NCBI RefSeq assembly: GCF_900446255.1
Contig: NZ_UIGI01000001.1
Coordinates: 186,001 to 250,000, forward strand
Direction: 5' to 3'
From: Buttiauxella agrestis
Lineage (GTDB): Bacteria; Pseudomonadota; Gammaproteobacteria; Enterobacterales; Enterobacteriaceae
Length of the DNA: 64,000 nucleotides
Part shown: positions 57,036-64,000 of the stretch, one piece after another
How positions within the stretch are numbered: position 1 is the first letter of the stretch
How the letters are laid out: the number at the start of each line of letters is the position of its first letter
The notes under the pieces: model-generated
Told to the model about the DNA's origin: nothing
The model's database searches: none
Seen by the model: only the letters and a program-made list of their open reading frames with translations
Translations under genes and position numbers: made by a program

Positions 57036-58547
57036 ATGACACTCACTACACCATTGCTGTCCCTGAAGGGGATAACGAAAGTCTTCCCCGGTGTGCGCGC
57101 GCTTGAAAACGTCCACCTCGATTTGTGGCCAGGAAAAGTCACGGCGCTTATCGGTGAAAACGGCGCAGGTAAATCCACACTGGTTAAAGTCATGACCGGG
57201 ATTTATCAGCCGGAAGAGGGCGAACTGCTTTATAAAGCGATACCGATAACGCTGCCAAACCCGGAAGCGGCGCATAAAGTCGGCATCACGGCGATTCATC
57301 AGGAAACGGTGCTGTTCGATGAACTGACCGTCACCGAAAATATTTTTGTCGGCCACTATATTTATCGCGGCTTCTTCAAGAAGCTCGACTGGCCCGCCAT
57401 GCACCAACAAGCGCAAGACATCCTCACTCGCCTGGAAGTGCAAATTAACCCTCGCGCCACGCTCAAAACGCTGAGTATTGCCCAACGTCACATGGTGGCG
57501 ATTGCCCGCGCGCTGTCGTTTGAAGCGCAAGTGGTGATTCTGGATGAACCGACCGCCGCACTTTCGCAGCATGAAATTGTCGAGTTCTATCAAATCGTCG
57601 AGCGCCTGAAAGCCGAGGGGAAAGCGATTCTGTTTATCTCGCACAAGTTCGACGAGATTTTTGCCATCGCCGATCACTACACCATTTTGCGCGACGGTAT
57701 CTATATCAGTTCCGGACAAATCAGCGAGATAACCGAAGAGCGGATGGTCACGATGATGGTCGGTCGGGAAATTACTCACGCCTTCCCGAAAGTGAATTGC
57801 GAGCCAGGCGAGGTGGTGCTGGAGGTGAAAGACCTCTGCCATCCAACCGAATTTGCCCATATCGACTTCCAGTTACGCAAAGGGGAAATCCTCGGTTTCT
57901 ACGGCTTAGTCGGTGCCGGGCGTACCGAGTTAATGCAGGCGCTATCGGGGGTTTCGCGCCCGTCCCACGGCGAAATCTTGCTCAATGGCCAGGCGATGCA
58001 GTTCCGCCAGCCAGCGGACGCGATCAAAGCCGGGATTGTTTGCGTGCCGGAAGAGCGCCAGAAGCAGGGCGCGATTATCGAACTGCCGATTTATCAAAAC
58101 ATTAGCCTGCCGCAACTGAGCCGCCTTAACCCGCGCGGTATCTTAAACGATGCGCGCGAATGGGCGCTGGCGGACGAATACGCCAAACGGTTACAGGTAA
58201 AAGCCTTTAGCTGGAAACAGCCGGTTGAAACGCTTTCCGGCGGCAACCAGCAGAAGGTGGTGATCGGCAAATGGCTGGCGACTCAGCCGGAAGTCATCAT
58301 TCTCGACGAACCGACCAAAGGAATCGACATCGGCTCGAAAGCGGCGGTGCACCAGTTTATGTCCGAGTTGGTCGGCCACGGCCTGGCGGTGATTATGGTG
58401 TCGTCCGAATTGCCGGAAGTGATGGGCATGGCGGATCGCATTATCGTGATGCACGAAGGGCTGATGGTGGCGCAATTTGAGGCGGGTGAAGCGAGTGCTG
58501 AGATGATTGTCAGCGCCGCCAGCGGTTCCCATGAGGAGGCAGCATAA
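57036..58547 (+). CDS. Sugar ABC importer ATPase (two ATP-binding domains)
   Basis: 503 residues from the ATG at 57036, with GGGGAA 7 nt upstream; six more codons are possible. Two fused ABC domains of the RbsA/XylG/RhaT type. First half: Walker A GENGAGKST, signature-region LSIAQRHMVAIARAL and Walker B VVILDEPTAAL. Second half has a degenerate Walker A (GLVGAGRTE) as usual in this family, signature LSGGNQQKV and Walker B VIILDEPTKGID. Powers the permeases encoded next; the downstream permease ATG overlaps its TAA by one base. Confidence 0.92.
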   Translation: MTLTTPLLSLKGITKVFPGVRALENVHLDLWPGKVTALIGENGAGKSTLVKVMTGIYQPEEGELLYKAIPITLPNPEAAHKVGITAIHQETVLFDELTVTENIFVGHYIYRGFFKKLDWPAMHQQAQDILTRLEVQINPRATLKTLSIAQRHMVAIARALSFEAQVVILDEPTAALSQHEIVEFYQIVERLKAEGKAILFISHKFDEIFAIADHYTILRDGIYISSGQISEITEERMVTMMVGREITHAFPKVNCEPGEVVLEVKDLCHPTEFAHIDFQLRKGEILGFYGLVGAGRTELMQALSGVSRPSHGEILLNGQAMQFRQPADAIKAGIVCVPEERQKQGAIIELPIYQNISLPQLSRLNPRGILNDAREWALADEYAKRLQVKAFSWKQPVETLSGGNQQKVVIGKWLATQPEVIILDEPTKGIDIGSKAAVHQFMSELVGHGLAVIMVSSELPEVMGMADRIIVMHEGLMVAQFEAGEASAEMIVSAASGSHEEAA

Positions 58548-59554
58548 TGTGGCAATCTCTTCTCAAACATCGCGAATTCCTGCTGGCGGGCGTCATCTTG
58601 CTGATGATTCTGGGGATTGGCAGCCGCGTGCCGTCGTTCCTGGCGCCCGGCAACCTCGTAGAAATGTTCAATGACACCTCGATTCTGATCATTCTCGCCC
58701 TCGGCCAGATGATGGTGCTGCTGACCAAAGGCATTGATTTGTCGATGGCGGCGAACCTGGCGCTCACCGGCATGATTGTCGCCTTGCTTAACTTCCACTA
58801 TCCGCAAATCCCGGTCTGGGCGCTGCTATCCCTGGCGACCGTTCTTGGTCTGGTGATGGGGGTGATTAACGGTTTGCTGGTCTGGAAGCTCGGCATTCCG
58901 GCGATTGTCGTCACGCTGGGCACCATGAGTATTTATCGCGGCATCATCTTCCTGCTCTCAAACGGCGGCTGGATTAATGCGCATCAGATGAGTAGCGATT
59001 TTCTCGGATTGCCGCGTGCGGTCGTGCTGGGCATGCCGTTGCTGAGTTGGTGTGCGGTCGCTGCCCTTTTGCTGGTGGGGTATTTCTTGCGTTACAGCCG
59101 CACCGGGCGGGCGATGTACACCGCGGGCGGCAACGCGACGGCGGCGTATTACACCGGAATCAATGCCGGGAAAATGCAGTTCATCAGTTTTAGCCTCTCG
59201 GGGGCGCTGGCCGGTTTTTGCGGCTATTTGTGGATTTCTCGATTTGCCGTTGCGTATGTCGACGTAGCTAACGGTTTTGAACTGCAAATCGTCGCAGCCT
59301 GTGTGATTGGTGGAATTAGCACCATGGGTGGAATCGGTCGCGTGCTCGGATGCCTGCTGGGCGCTCTGTTCCTCGGCGTGATCAACAACGCGCTGCCGGT
59401 GATTGGCGTATCGCCATTCTGGCAAATGGCGATATCGGGTGCGGTGATTGTGATTGCGGTGCTGCTTAACGAACGCGGCAATAAACGCAAAGGGCGGCTG
59501 ATTCTGCGCGACGCAGCGCTTGCACGACAAACTTCGGGAGCGAGCCATGAATAA
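58547..59554 (+). CDS. Sugar ABC importer permease 1
   Basis: 335 residues, BPD_transp_2 family with about ten membrane segments (FLLAGVILLMILGIGSRVPSFLA at the N-terminus, ILALGQMMVLLTKGIDLSMAANLALTGM, INGLLVWKLGIPAIVVTLGTMSIYRG). Forms a heterodimeric channel with the next permease. The stop overlaps the second permease start by 8 nt. A conserved Thr-Leu-Gly-Thr motif contacts the ATPase in this family. Confidence 0.92.
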   Translation: MWQSLLKHREFLLAGVILLMILGIGSRVPSFLAPGNLVEMFNDTSILIILALGQMMVLLTKGIDLSMAANLALTGMIVALLNFHYPQIPVWALLSLATVLGLVMGVINGLLVWKLGIPAIVVTLGTMSIYRGIIFLLSNGGWINAHQMSSDFLGLPRAVVLGMPLLSWCAVAALLLVGYFLRYSRTGRAMYTAGGNATAAYYTGINAGKMQFISFSLSGALAGFCGYLWISRFAVAYVDVANGFELQIVAACVIGGISTMGGIGRVLGCLLGALFLGVINNALPVIGVSPFWQMAISGAVIVIAVLLNERGNKRKGRLILRDAALARQTSGASHE

Positions 59555-60551
59555 AACGCTGATCTCTGAATCTGTGCCTCCGCAGGCTGGAGCGGCTCCG
59601 CTGTTGCGTCGCTTGCTGTGCTGGGAGTCCTTTTTACTGGCGGTAACGCTGGCGGTGTTTGTGGTAAATGCGCTCGCTTCACCGTATTTCCTCAACATCT
59701 GGAACCTGTCAGATGCCACCTTTAACTTCACGGAAAAAGCGATCATCGTCTTGCCGATGGCGATGTTGATTATCGCCCGTGAAATCGACTTGTCTGTAGC
59801 GTCAACCATTGCGCTCAGTTCAACGGCCATGGGCTTTTGCGCTCAGGCAGGTGTCGATACCGCAGGGCTGGTGTGCATCGGGCTTGGCGTCGGGTTGTTG
59901 TGCGGTTTGTTCAACGGCCTGCTGGTTACGCGTTTTAACCTTTCTTCGATTGTTATCACCATCGGTACCATGAGTCTGTATCGCGGCATTACCTACATTT
60001 TGCTGGGCGACCAGGCGCTAAACCACTACCCGGAAAGTTTTGCCTGGTTTGGGCAGGGCTATGTCTGGGGGGCGCTGTCGTTTGAATTTGCGCTCTTCAT
60101 TGTGCTGGGGGCGGTTTTCGCCTTCCTGCTGCATAAAACTAACTTTGGCCGCCGGACTTACGCCATCGGCAATAACCCGACCGGCGCGTGGTATTCCGGC
60201 ATCAACGTGAAACGTCACAACCTGATGTTGTTTGTGCTGGTGGGCGTGATGGCAGGGCTTGCCTCCGTGTTGCTGACCTCACGTCTTGGCAGCACACGCC
60301 CAACCATTGCTATGGGTTGGGAGTTAAGCGTAGTCACCATGGCGGTGTTGGGCGGCGTCAATATTCTGGGCGGCTCTGGCAGCATGGCGGGCGTGATTAT
60401 TGCCGCGTTCCTGATGGGTCTCGTTACCTTCGGACTCAGTCTTTTGAATGTGCCGGGCATCGTGATGTCGATTATTGTCGGCGCGATGCTGATTACCGTG
60501 ATTTCTCTACCCATTATTACCCGCCGCATTATGCAACGGACACGGCGCTGA
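59547..60551 (+). CDS. Sugar ABC importer permease 2
   Basis: 334 residues from the ATG at 59547 (MNKTLISESVPPQAGAAPLL), with GGGAGCGAGCC upstream; the nine-codon extension to 59520 is less likely. Same family as permease 1 with IVLPMAMLIIAREIDLSVASTIALSS and FNLSSIVITIGTMSLYRGITYI. Two different permeases and one double ATPase are the composition of the rhamnose (RhaPQ) and AI-2 (LsrCD) importers rather than ribose (one permease). Confidence 0.92.
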   Translation: MNKTLISESVPPQAGAAPLLRRLLCWESFLLAVTLAVFVVNALASPYFLNIWNLSDATFNFTEKAIIVLPMAMLIIAREIDLSVASTIALSSTAMGFCAQAGVDTAGLVCIGLGVGLLCGLFNGLLVTRFNLSSIVITIGTMSLYRGITYILLGDQALNHYPESFAWFGQGYVWGALSFEFALFIVLGAVFAFLLHKTNFGRRTYAIGNNPTGAWYSGINVKRHNLMLFVLVGVMAGLASVLLTSRLGSTRPTIAMGWELSVVTMAVLGGVNILGGSGSMAGVIIAAFLMGLVTFGLSLLNVPGIVMSIIVGAMLITVISLPIITRRIMQRTRR

Positions 60552-60603
60552 ATACCGAGGCGATGGCCGGGTGGCCATCGTCATAATATTAAGGAGAATA
60601 GCA

Positions 60604-61752
60604 ATGAGCTTTATGTTGGCCTTACCAAAAATCAGCCTTCACGGCGCAGGTGCCATCGGCGATATGGTGAAATTAATTGCCGCTAAACCCTGGGGAAAAG
60701 CATTAGTGATTACCGACGGGCAACTGGTGAAAATGGGTCTGCTCGACAGCCTGTTTAGTGCGCTCGATGAACATCAACTTTCTTACGAACTGTTCGACGA
60801 AGTGTTCCCGAACCCGACCGAAGAACTGGTGCAAAAAGGTTTTGCCGCGTACCAGGCGGCAAGTTGCGATTACCTGATTGCCTTCGGTGGCGGCAGCCCG
60901 ATTGATACCGCCAAAGCGGTGAAAATCCTGACGGCAAACCCTGGCCCATCCACCGCATATTCTGGCGTAGGCAAAGTCACCAACCCAGGCGTGCCGCTGG
61001 TGGCAATCAACACCACGGCAGGAACGGCTGCGGAGATGACCAGCAATGCGGTGATCATCGATTCTGTGCGCCATGTGAAAGAAGTGATTATCGACACCAA
61101 CCTGATCCCGGATATCGCTGTGGATGATGCAAGCGTGATGCTCGATATCCCGGCAAGTGTGACCGCCGCAACCGGCATGGACGCGCTGACTCACGCTATC
61201 GAAGCCTATGTTTCCGTTGCCGCTCACCCGCTGACCGACGCCAACGCACTGGAGTCTATTCGCCTGATTAGCCAGTGGTTGCCAACAGCCGTCGACGAAG
61301 GGCACAACCTCGAAGCGCGTGAAATGATGGCTTACGGCCAATACCTGGCGGGAATGGCATTTAATAGCGCCGGCCTTGGCCTGGTGCACGCGTTGGCACA
61401 CCAGCCGGGTGCGACGCACAACCTGCCGCACGGCGTATGTAATGCCATCTTGTTGCCCGTCATCGAAGCCTTTAACCGCCCGAAAGCCGTTGCACGTTTT
61501 GCGAAAGTTGCCGCAGCGATGGGCGTGAATACTCAGGGTATGAACGAAGAAGAAGCCAGTTTTGAGGCGATTCTGGCGATTCGTGCGCTTTCTACTCGCG
61601 TTGGCATTCCATCTGGCTTTAGCCAGCTTGGAATTCAAACTGCAGATATCGAAGGCTGGCTGGATAACGCTCTGGCTGACCCATGCGCAGGGTGTAATCC
61701 ACGCCCGGCAACACGTGAGGAAGTGCGCGAGCTTTACCTGGAGGCACTATGA
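60604..61752 (+). CDS. Iron-containing alcohol dehydrogenase, probable lactaldehyde reductase
   Basis: 382 residues from the ATG at 60604, with AAGGAGAATAGC upstream. Group III ADH: NAD loop [22 protein letters not shown], iron ligands Asp and His in [15 protein letters not shown], His in HALAHQPG and His in NLPHGVCNA. The wording is closer to E. coli YiaY than to FucO, though the length equals FucO. In the rhamnose pathway the expected role is L-lactaldehyde to L-1,2-propanediol with NADH under anaerobic conditions. It lies 52 bp after permease 2 and overlaps rhaM by 4 nt. Confidence 0.87.
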   Translation: MSFMLALPKISLHGAGAIGDMVKLIAAKPWGKALVITDGQLVKMGLLDSLFSALDEHQLSYELFDEVFPNPTEELVQKGFAAYQAASCDYLIAFGGGSPIDTAKAVKILTANPGPSTAYSGVGKVTNPGVPLVAINTTAGTAAEMTSNAVIIDSVRHVKEVIIDTNLIPDIAVDDASVMLDIPASVTAATGMDALTHAIEAYVSVAAHPLTDANALESIRLISQWLPTAVDEGHNLEAREMMAYGQYLAGMAFNSAGLGLVHALAHQPGATHNLPHGVCNAILLPVIEAFNRPKAVARFAKVAAAMGVNTQGMNEEEASFEAILAIRALSTRVGIPSGFSQLGIQTADIEGWLDNALADPCAGCNPRPATREEVRELYLEAL

Positions 61753-62078
61753 TCAACAAGGGAGGGATCCGCAAAGCTTTTGTAATGCAGGTGAATTCCG
61801 ATGCTCATGAAGAATATCAACGCCGCCATACGCCGATTTGGCCGGAGCTGGAAGCGGTACTTAAACAGCACGGTGCTCATCACTACGCTATTTATCTTGA
61901 TGCAGCACGTAACCTACTTTTTGCCACGGTAGAGATTGAGTCCGAAGCCCGCTGGAACGCGGTTGCCCAAACGGAAGTTTGCCAGCGCTGGTGGAAGCAT
62001 ATGAGCGAAATCATGCCGAGTAATGCCGACAACAGCCCGGTGAGTGCGGAGCTGAAAGAGGTGTTTTATTTGGAGTAA
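61749..62078 (+). CDS. rhaM: L-rhamnose mutarotase RhaM with short N-terminal extension
   Basis: 109 residues. From [22 protein letters not shown] to KEVFYLE it matches E. coli RhaM (104), with active-site His in [10 protein letters not shown] and the Trp pair in CQRWWKHM. Interconverts alpha and beta anomers of L-rhamnose. The start ATG overlaps the dehydrogenase stop (ATGA) and adds MINKGG ahead of the usual MIRK; the codon where the usual Met would be is GGG, with an idle AAGGGAGG just before it. Last gene of the rha unit, followed by a terminator. Confidence 0.95.
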   Translation: MINKGGIRKAFVMQVNSDAHEEYQRRHTPIWPELEAVLKQHGAHHYAIYLDAARNLLFATVEIESEARWNAVAQTEVCQRWWKHMSEIMPSNADNSPVSAELKEVFYLE

Positions 62079-62083
62079 TGGGT

Positions 62084-62116
62084 AGCGGGCAGGATTTTAC
62101 TCTTGCCCGCTTTTTT
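62084..62116 (+). terminator. Intrinsic terminator of the rha operon
   Basis: AGCGGGCA (62084-62091) pairs with TGCCCGCT (62104-62111), 12-nt loop, then T residues to 62116. It starts 5 bp after the rhaM stop. Confidence 0.92.
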
Positions 62117-62212
62117 GACCTGAATACTATTTCTGGCTTCTTGTTCTCTATTTTCTTGATGTTGTTAATCGAAAACCAAACCTGCTTCTGTCCACATCCA
62201 GATTTTTCATTA

Positions 62213-62228
62213 TGTGACGTTTATCACA
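62213..62228. promoter_or_regulatory. Perfect CRP site upstream of vgrG
   Basis: TGTGACGTTTATCACA is an exact TGTGA-N6-TCACA match in the AT-rich 0.24-kb spacer between the rha terminator and vgrG, 133 bp before the vgrG ATG. No other gene lies downstream of it in either direction within the spacer. Confidence 0.75.
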
Positions 62229-62360
62229 ATCAACATCCTACCTTCTCTTTACCGTATAACCAAGCTATCAATTTGATTTTATTGCATTTATCAGGCTAAT
62301 AGTTCAGTTTCAACTATTAGCTCTGGTCAATAATTCCACGGACAGGAAAGGGCTTCCATC

Positions 62361-64000
62361 ATGGCTTCAGACGGCACCCGCTTTACCTTCACCGCCGGGC
62401 GTACTCCGGCGGACACCTTTGCGGTGGTGAACTTTAAGCTTAAACAGTCCCTCTCTTCCCTGTTCAGCCTGGATATCTCCGTCGCCTGCAATGACCCGGC
62501 GATTGGCTTTAAAGCCATTCTCGATGAATACGCGCTGCTCACCATCTGGCAGGGCGAGGTGATTAAGCGCCGGGTACGCGGGATCGTCACCTTCTGCGAA
62601 CAGGGTGACAGCGGCAAGCACCAGACGCTTTACTCGATGACGGTGCGCCCGGAGTTCTGGCGCAGCTCGCAACGGCAGAACTGCCGCAGCTTTCAGAATT
62701 ACGACATCCAGTACATCTTCGCAAAGTTGCTCAAAGAAATGCGTATCCGCACGCATGACGCGCTGTTCCGGCGTCCGCATCCGCCGCGCGAATTCTGTGT
62801 TCAGTTTATGGAATCGGATTACGATTTCATTGCCCGCCTCGCCGCCGAAGAAGGCATTTTTTTCTTCGAGGATGAATATCTGGATGACCGTGACCAGAAG
62901 CTGACCTTCACCGATGACCGCAGCAACCTGCGCGGCCTAGGGGCTTTTCCGTATAACCCGAATGCCGCCTCGGAATCCTCCACCTACTGCATCAACACCT
63001 TTCGCCGCAGCGCGCAAATCCGCCCGGCAAAAGTCACCACCCAGGATTGCACCTTCACCGCGCCGAACTGGCAGGCGCAGTATCAGGAAGAAGGGGCAGA
63101 CCTGTCGTATCAGCGCCCGGATTATGAGATTTTTGACTATCCGGGGCGTTTTAAGGATGAACAGCACGGGGCCGATTTTGCGAAATATCAGATGGACGGC
63201 TGGCGCAATAACGTCGATTTTGCCAGCGGTACCAGTAACTGCCCGCAGTTACAGCCGGGGCGCTGGTTCACCCTTACCGACCATCCGCGTGAAGATTTAA
63301 ACAGCCCGTGGCAGGTGGTGTCGAGCGAGATGACCGGCAGCCAGCCGCAGGCGCAAATCGGCAGCTCCGGCCAGGGCACCACGCTCACCAACCGCTTTCA
63401 TGTTATCCCTGCCACACAGACCTGGCGCCCTGCGCCGTTACTGAAACCGCTGGTGGACGGCCCGCAAATCGGCATTGTCACCGGTCCGGCCGGGGAAGAA
63501 ATCTACTGCGACGAGCACGGGCGCGTGACGGTGAAATTTGCCTGGGACCGCTACAACAAAAGCAACGAAGAAAGCTCGTGCTGGGTGCGCGTCTCTCAGG
63601 CGTGGGCAGGCACCGGATTCGGCAACATCGCCATCCCGCGCGTCGGCCAGGAGGTGATTGTCGATTTCCTCAACGGCGACCCGGACCAGCCGATTATCAC
63701 CGGACGGACTTATCACGCCGCCAACCGTGCACCGGGCGACCTGCCGGGCACCAAAACCCAGATGGCGATACGCTCGCAGACGTATAAGGGTAATGGATAC
63801 AACGAATTAATGTTTGACGACCAGACCGGCCAGGAGCTGCTGTCGGTGCATGCCCAGAAGGACATGAAGACGGTGGTGCTCAATAACCGCGATACGAATG
63901 TGAAAGTCGACCACAGCGAAACCATCGGCCATAACCAGAAGGTCACGGTCGGGCTGGGGCAGACGGTAAAAGTCGGCAAGGAGAACGCCGTCGGACACGA
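62361..64000 (+). CDS. vgrG: Type VI secretion tip protein VgrG (3' end outside window)
   Basis: Open from the ATG at 62361 to the window edge (546 complete codons). GGAAAGG stands about 9 nt upstream. N-terminal gp27-like part (RFTFTAGRTPADTFAVVNFKL, FCVQFMESDYDFIARLAAEEGIFFFE), then a gp5-like OB region (GPAGEEIYCDEHGRVTVKFAWDR, SQAWAGTGFGNIAIPRVGQEVIVDFLNGDPDQPIITG) and the start of the beta-helix repeats (NRDTNVKVDHSETIGHNQKVTVG). It forms the spike that carries effectors out of the cell. Any effector domain or effector gene would be beyond the edge. No other T6SS gene is in the window. Confidence 0.95.
   Translation, partial: MASDGTRFTFTAGRTPADTFAVVNFKLKQSLSSLFSLDISVACNDPAIGFKAILDEYALLTIWQGEVIKRRVRGIVTFCEQGDSGKHQTLYSMTVRPEFWRSSQRQNCRSFQNYDIQYIFAKLLKEMRIRTHDALFRRPHPPREFCVQFMESDYDFIARLAAEEGIFFFEDEYLDDRDQKLTFTDDRSNLRGLGAFPYNPNAASESSTYCINTFRRSAQIRPAKVTTQDCTFTAPNWQAQYQEEGADLSYQRPDYEIFDYPGRFKDEQHGADFAKYQMDGWRNNVDFASGTSNCPQLQPGRWFTLTDHPREDLNSPWQVVSSEMTGSQPQAQIGSSGQGTTLTNRFHVIPATQTWRPAPLLKPLVDGPQIGIVTGPAGEEIYCDEHGRVTVKFAWDRYNKSNEESSCWVRVSQAWAGTGFGNIAIPRVGQEVIVDFLNGDPDQPIITGRTYHAANRAPGDLPGTKTQMAIRSQTYKGNGYNELMFDDQTGQELLSVHAQKDMKTVVLNNRDTNVKVDHSETIGHNQKVTVGLGQTVKVGKENAVGH

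Noticed and set aside
56790..57860. 356-codon open frame on the minus strand
   Set aside because: Antisense to the sugar ABC binding-protein and ATPase genes, which show clear motifs in the plus frame.
60703..61638. 311-codon open frame on the minus strand
   Set aside because: Antisense shadow of the iron alcohol dehydrogenase; no recognisable domain.
62078..62299. 73-codon frame beginning in the rhaM stop codon
   Set aside because: It reads straight through the intrinsic terminator stem and the AT-rich spacer; hydrophobic composition comes from T-rich sequence and no family is recognised.

Overview
The window is chromosomal DNA of a member of the Enterobacteriaceae other than E. coli. Many genes are near-identical in length and wording to their E. 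coli counterparts (aldB, selB-selA, yibF, mtlA-mtlD-mtlR, yibL, ghrB, wecH, ysaB, glyQ-glyS, yiaG, yiaF, cspA, yiiM, sodA, rhaR-rhaS-rhaB-rhaA-rhaD-rhaM). Two 127-bp ERIC elements, a shortened one and REP-like repeats sit between genes, as usual in enterics. Gene order is a mosaic: loci that lie near 80 min in E. coli run directly into the sodA-rha block that lies near 88 min. I cannot fix the genus from the sequence alone.

Layout. 0-5 kb: a chemotaxis receptor cut by the window edge, a soluble winged-helix regulator, and a ToxR/MarT-like membrane regulator paired with a FidL-like membrane protein. 4.4-9 kb: an AraC regulator, a GPH sugar symporter and a GH127 beta-L-arabinofuranosidase form an L-arabinofuranoside utilisation locus. 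9-15.5 kb: yiaV-yiaW, an IprA-like regulator, a second OmpA-type porin, a ROK sugar kinase and aldB. 15.6-24.3 kb: selenocysteine incorporation (selAB), a glutathione transferase (yibF) and the mannitol operon with clear CRP sites. 24.4-29.6 kb: a 2-ketogluconate operon (kguE-kguK-kguT-ghrB) with ptxS and a perfect PtxS-type operator. 29.8-36.5 kb: an isochorismatase-like hydrolase coupled to a GlxA-type regulator, an unknown membrane protein, wecH, ysaB and glycyl-tRNA synthetase. 36.5-43.4 kb: a two-component system divergent from an RND efflux operon that ends in a DUF1471 gene. 43.4-49 kb: UspF-like, yiaG, an aromatic-acid symporter with IclR-type operators, yiaF, cspA, yiiM and sodA. 49.3-62.1 kb: a rebuilt L-rhamnose regulon. 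62.4 kb to the end: a type VI secretion VgrG, truncated by the window edge.

The most interesting region is the rhamnose locus. Between sodA and rhaR, where E. coli has an intact rhaT symporter gene, the window has the first third of a sugar-isomerase-like gene joined out of frame to the last half of rhaT, so both are broken. Downstream of rhaBAD there is a complete ABC importer (binding protein, double-domain ATPase, two permeases), an iron alcohol dehydrogenase that probably reduces lactaldehyde, and the mutarotase rhaM. Together they give uptake, catabolism to DHAP and lactaldehyde, and anaerobic reduction to propanediol. The simplest reading is that uptake has passed from RhaT to the ABC importer.

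Other regulatory signals readable in the sequence are three CRP sites before mtlA, a cspA cold-shock leader, a Fur box before sodA, CRP and RhaS sites before rhaB, an 11-bp-period direct repeat between the two-component system and the RND operon, and a perfect CRP site upstream of vgrG. No tRNA, rRNA, CRISPR array, insertion sequence or prophage was recognised. No wholly undescribed system was found; the novel aspects are in gene combinations and rearrangements.
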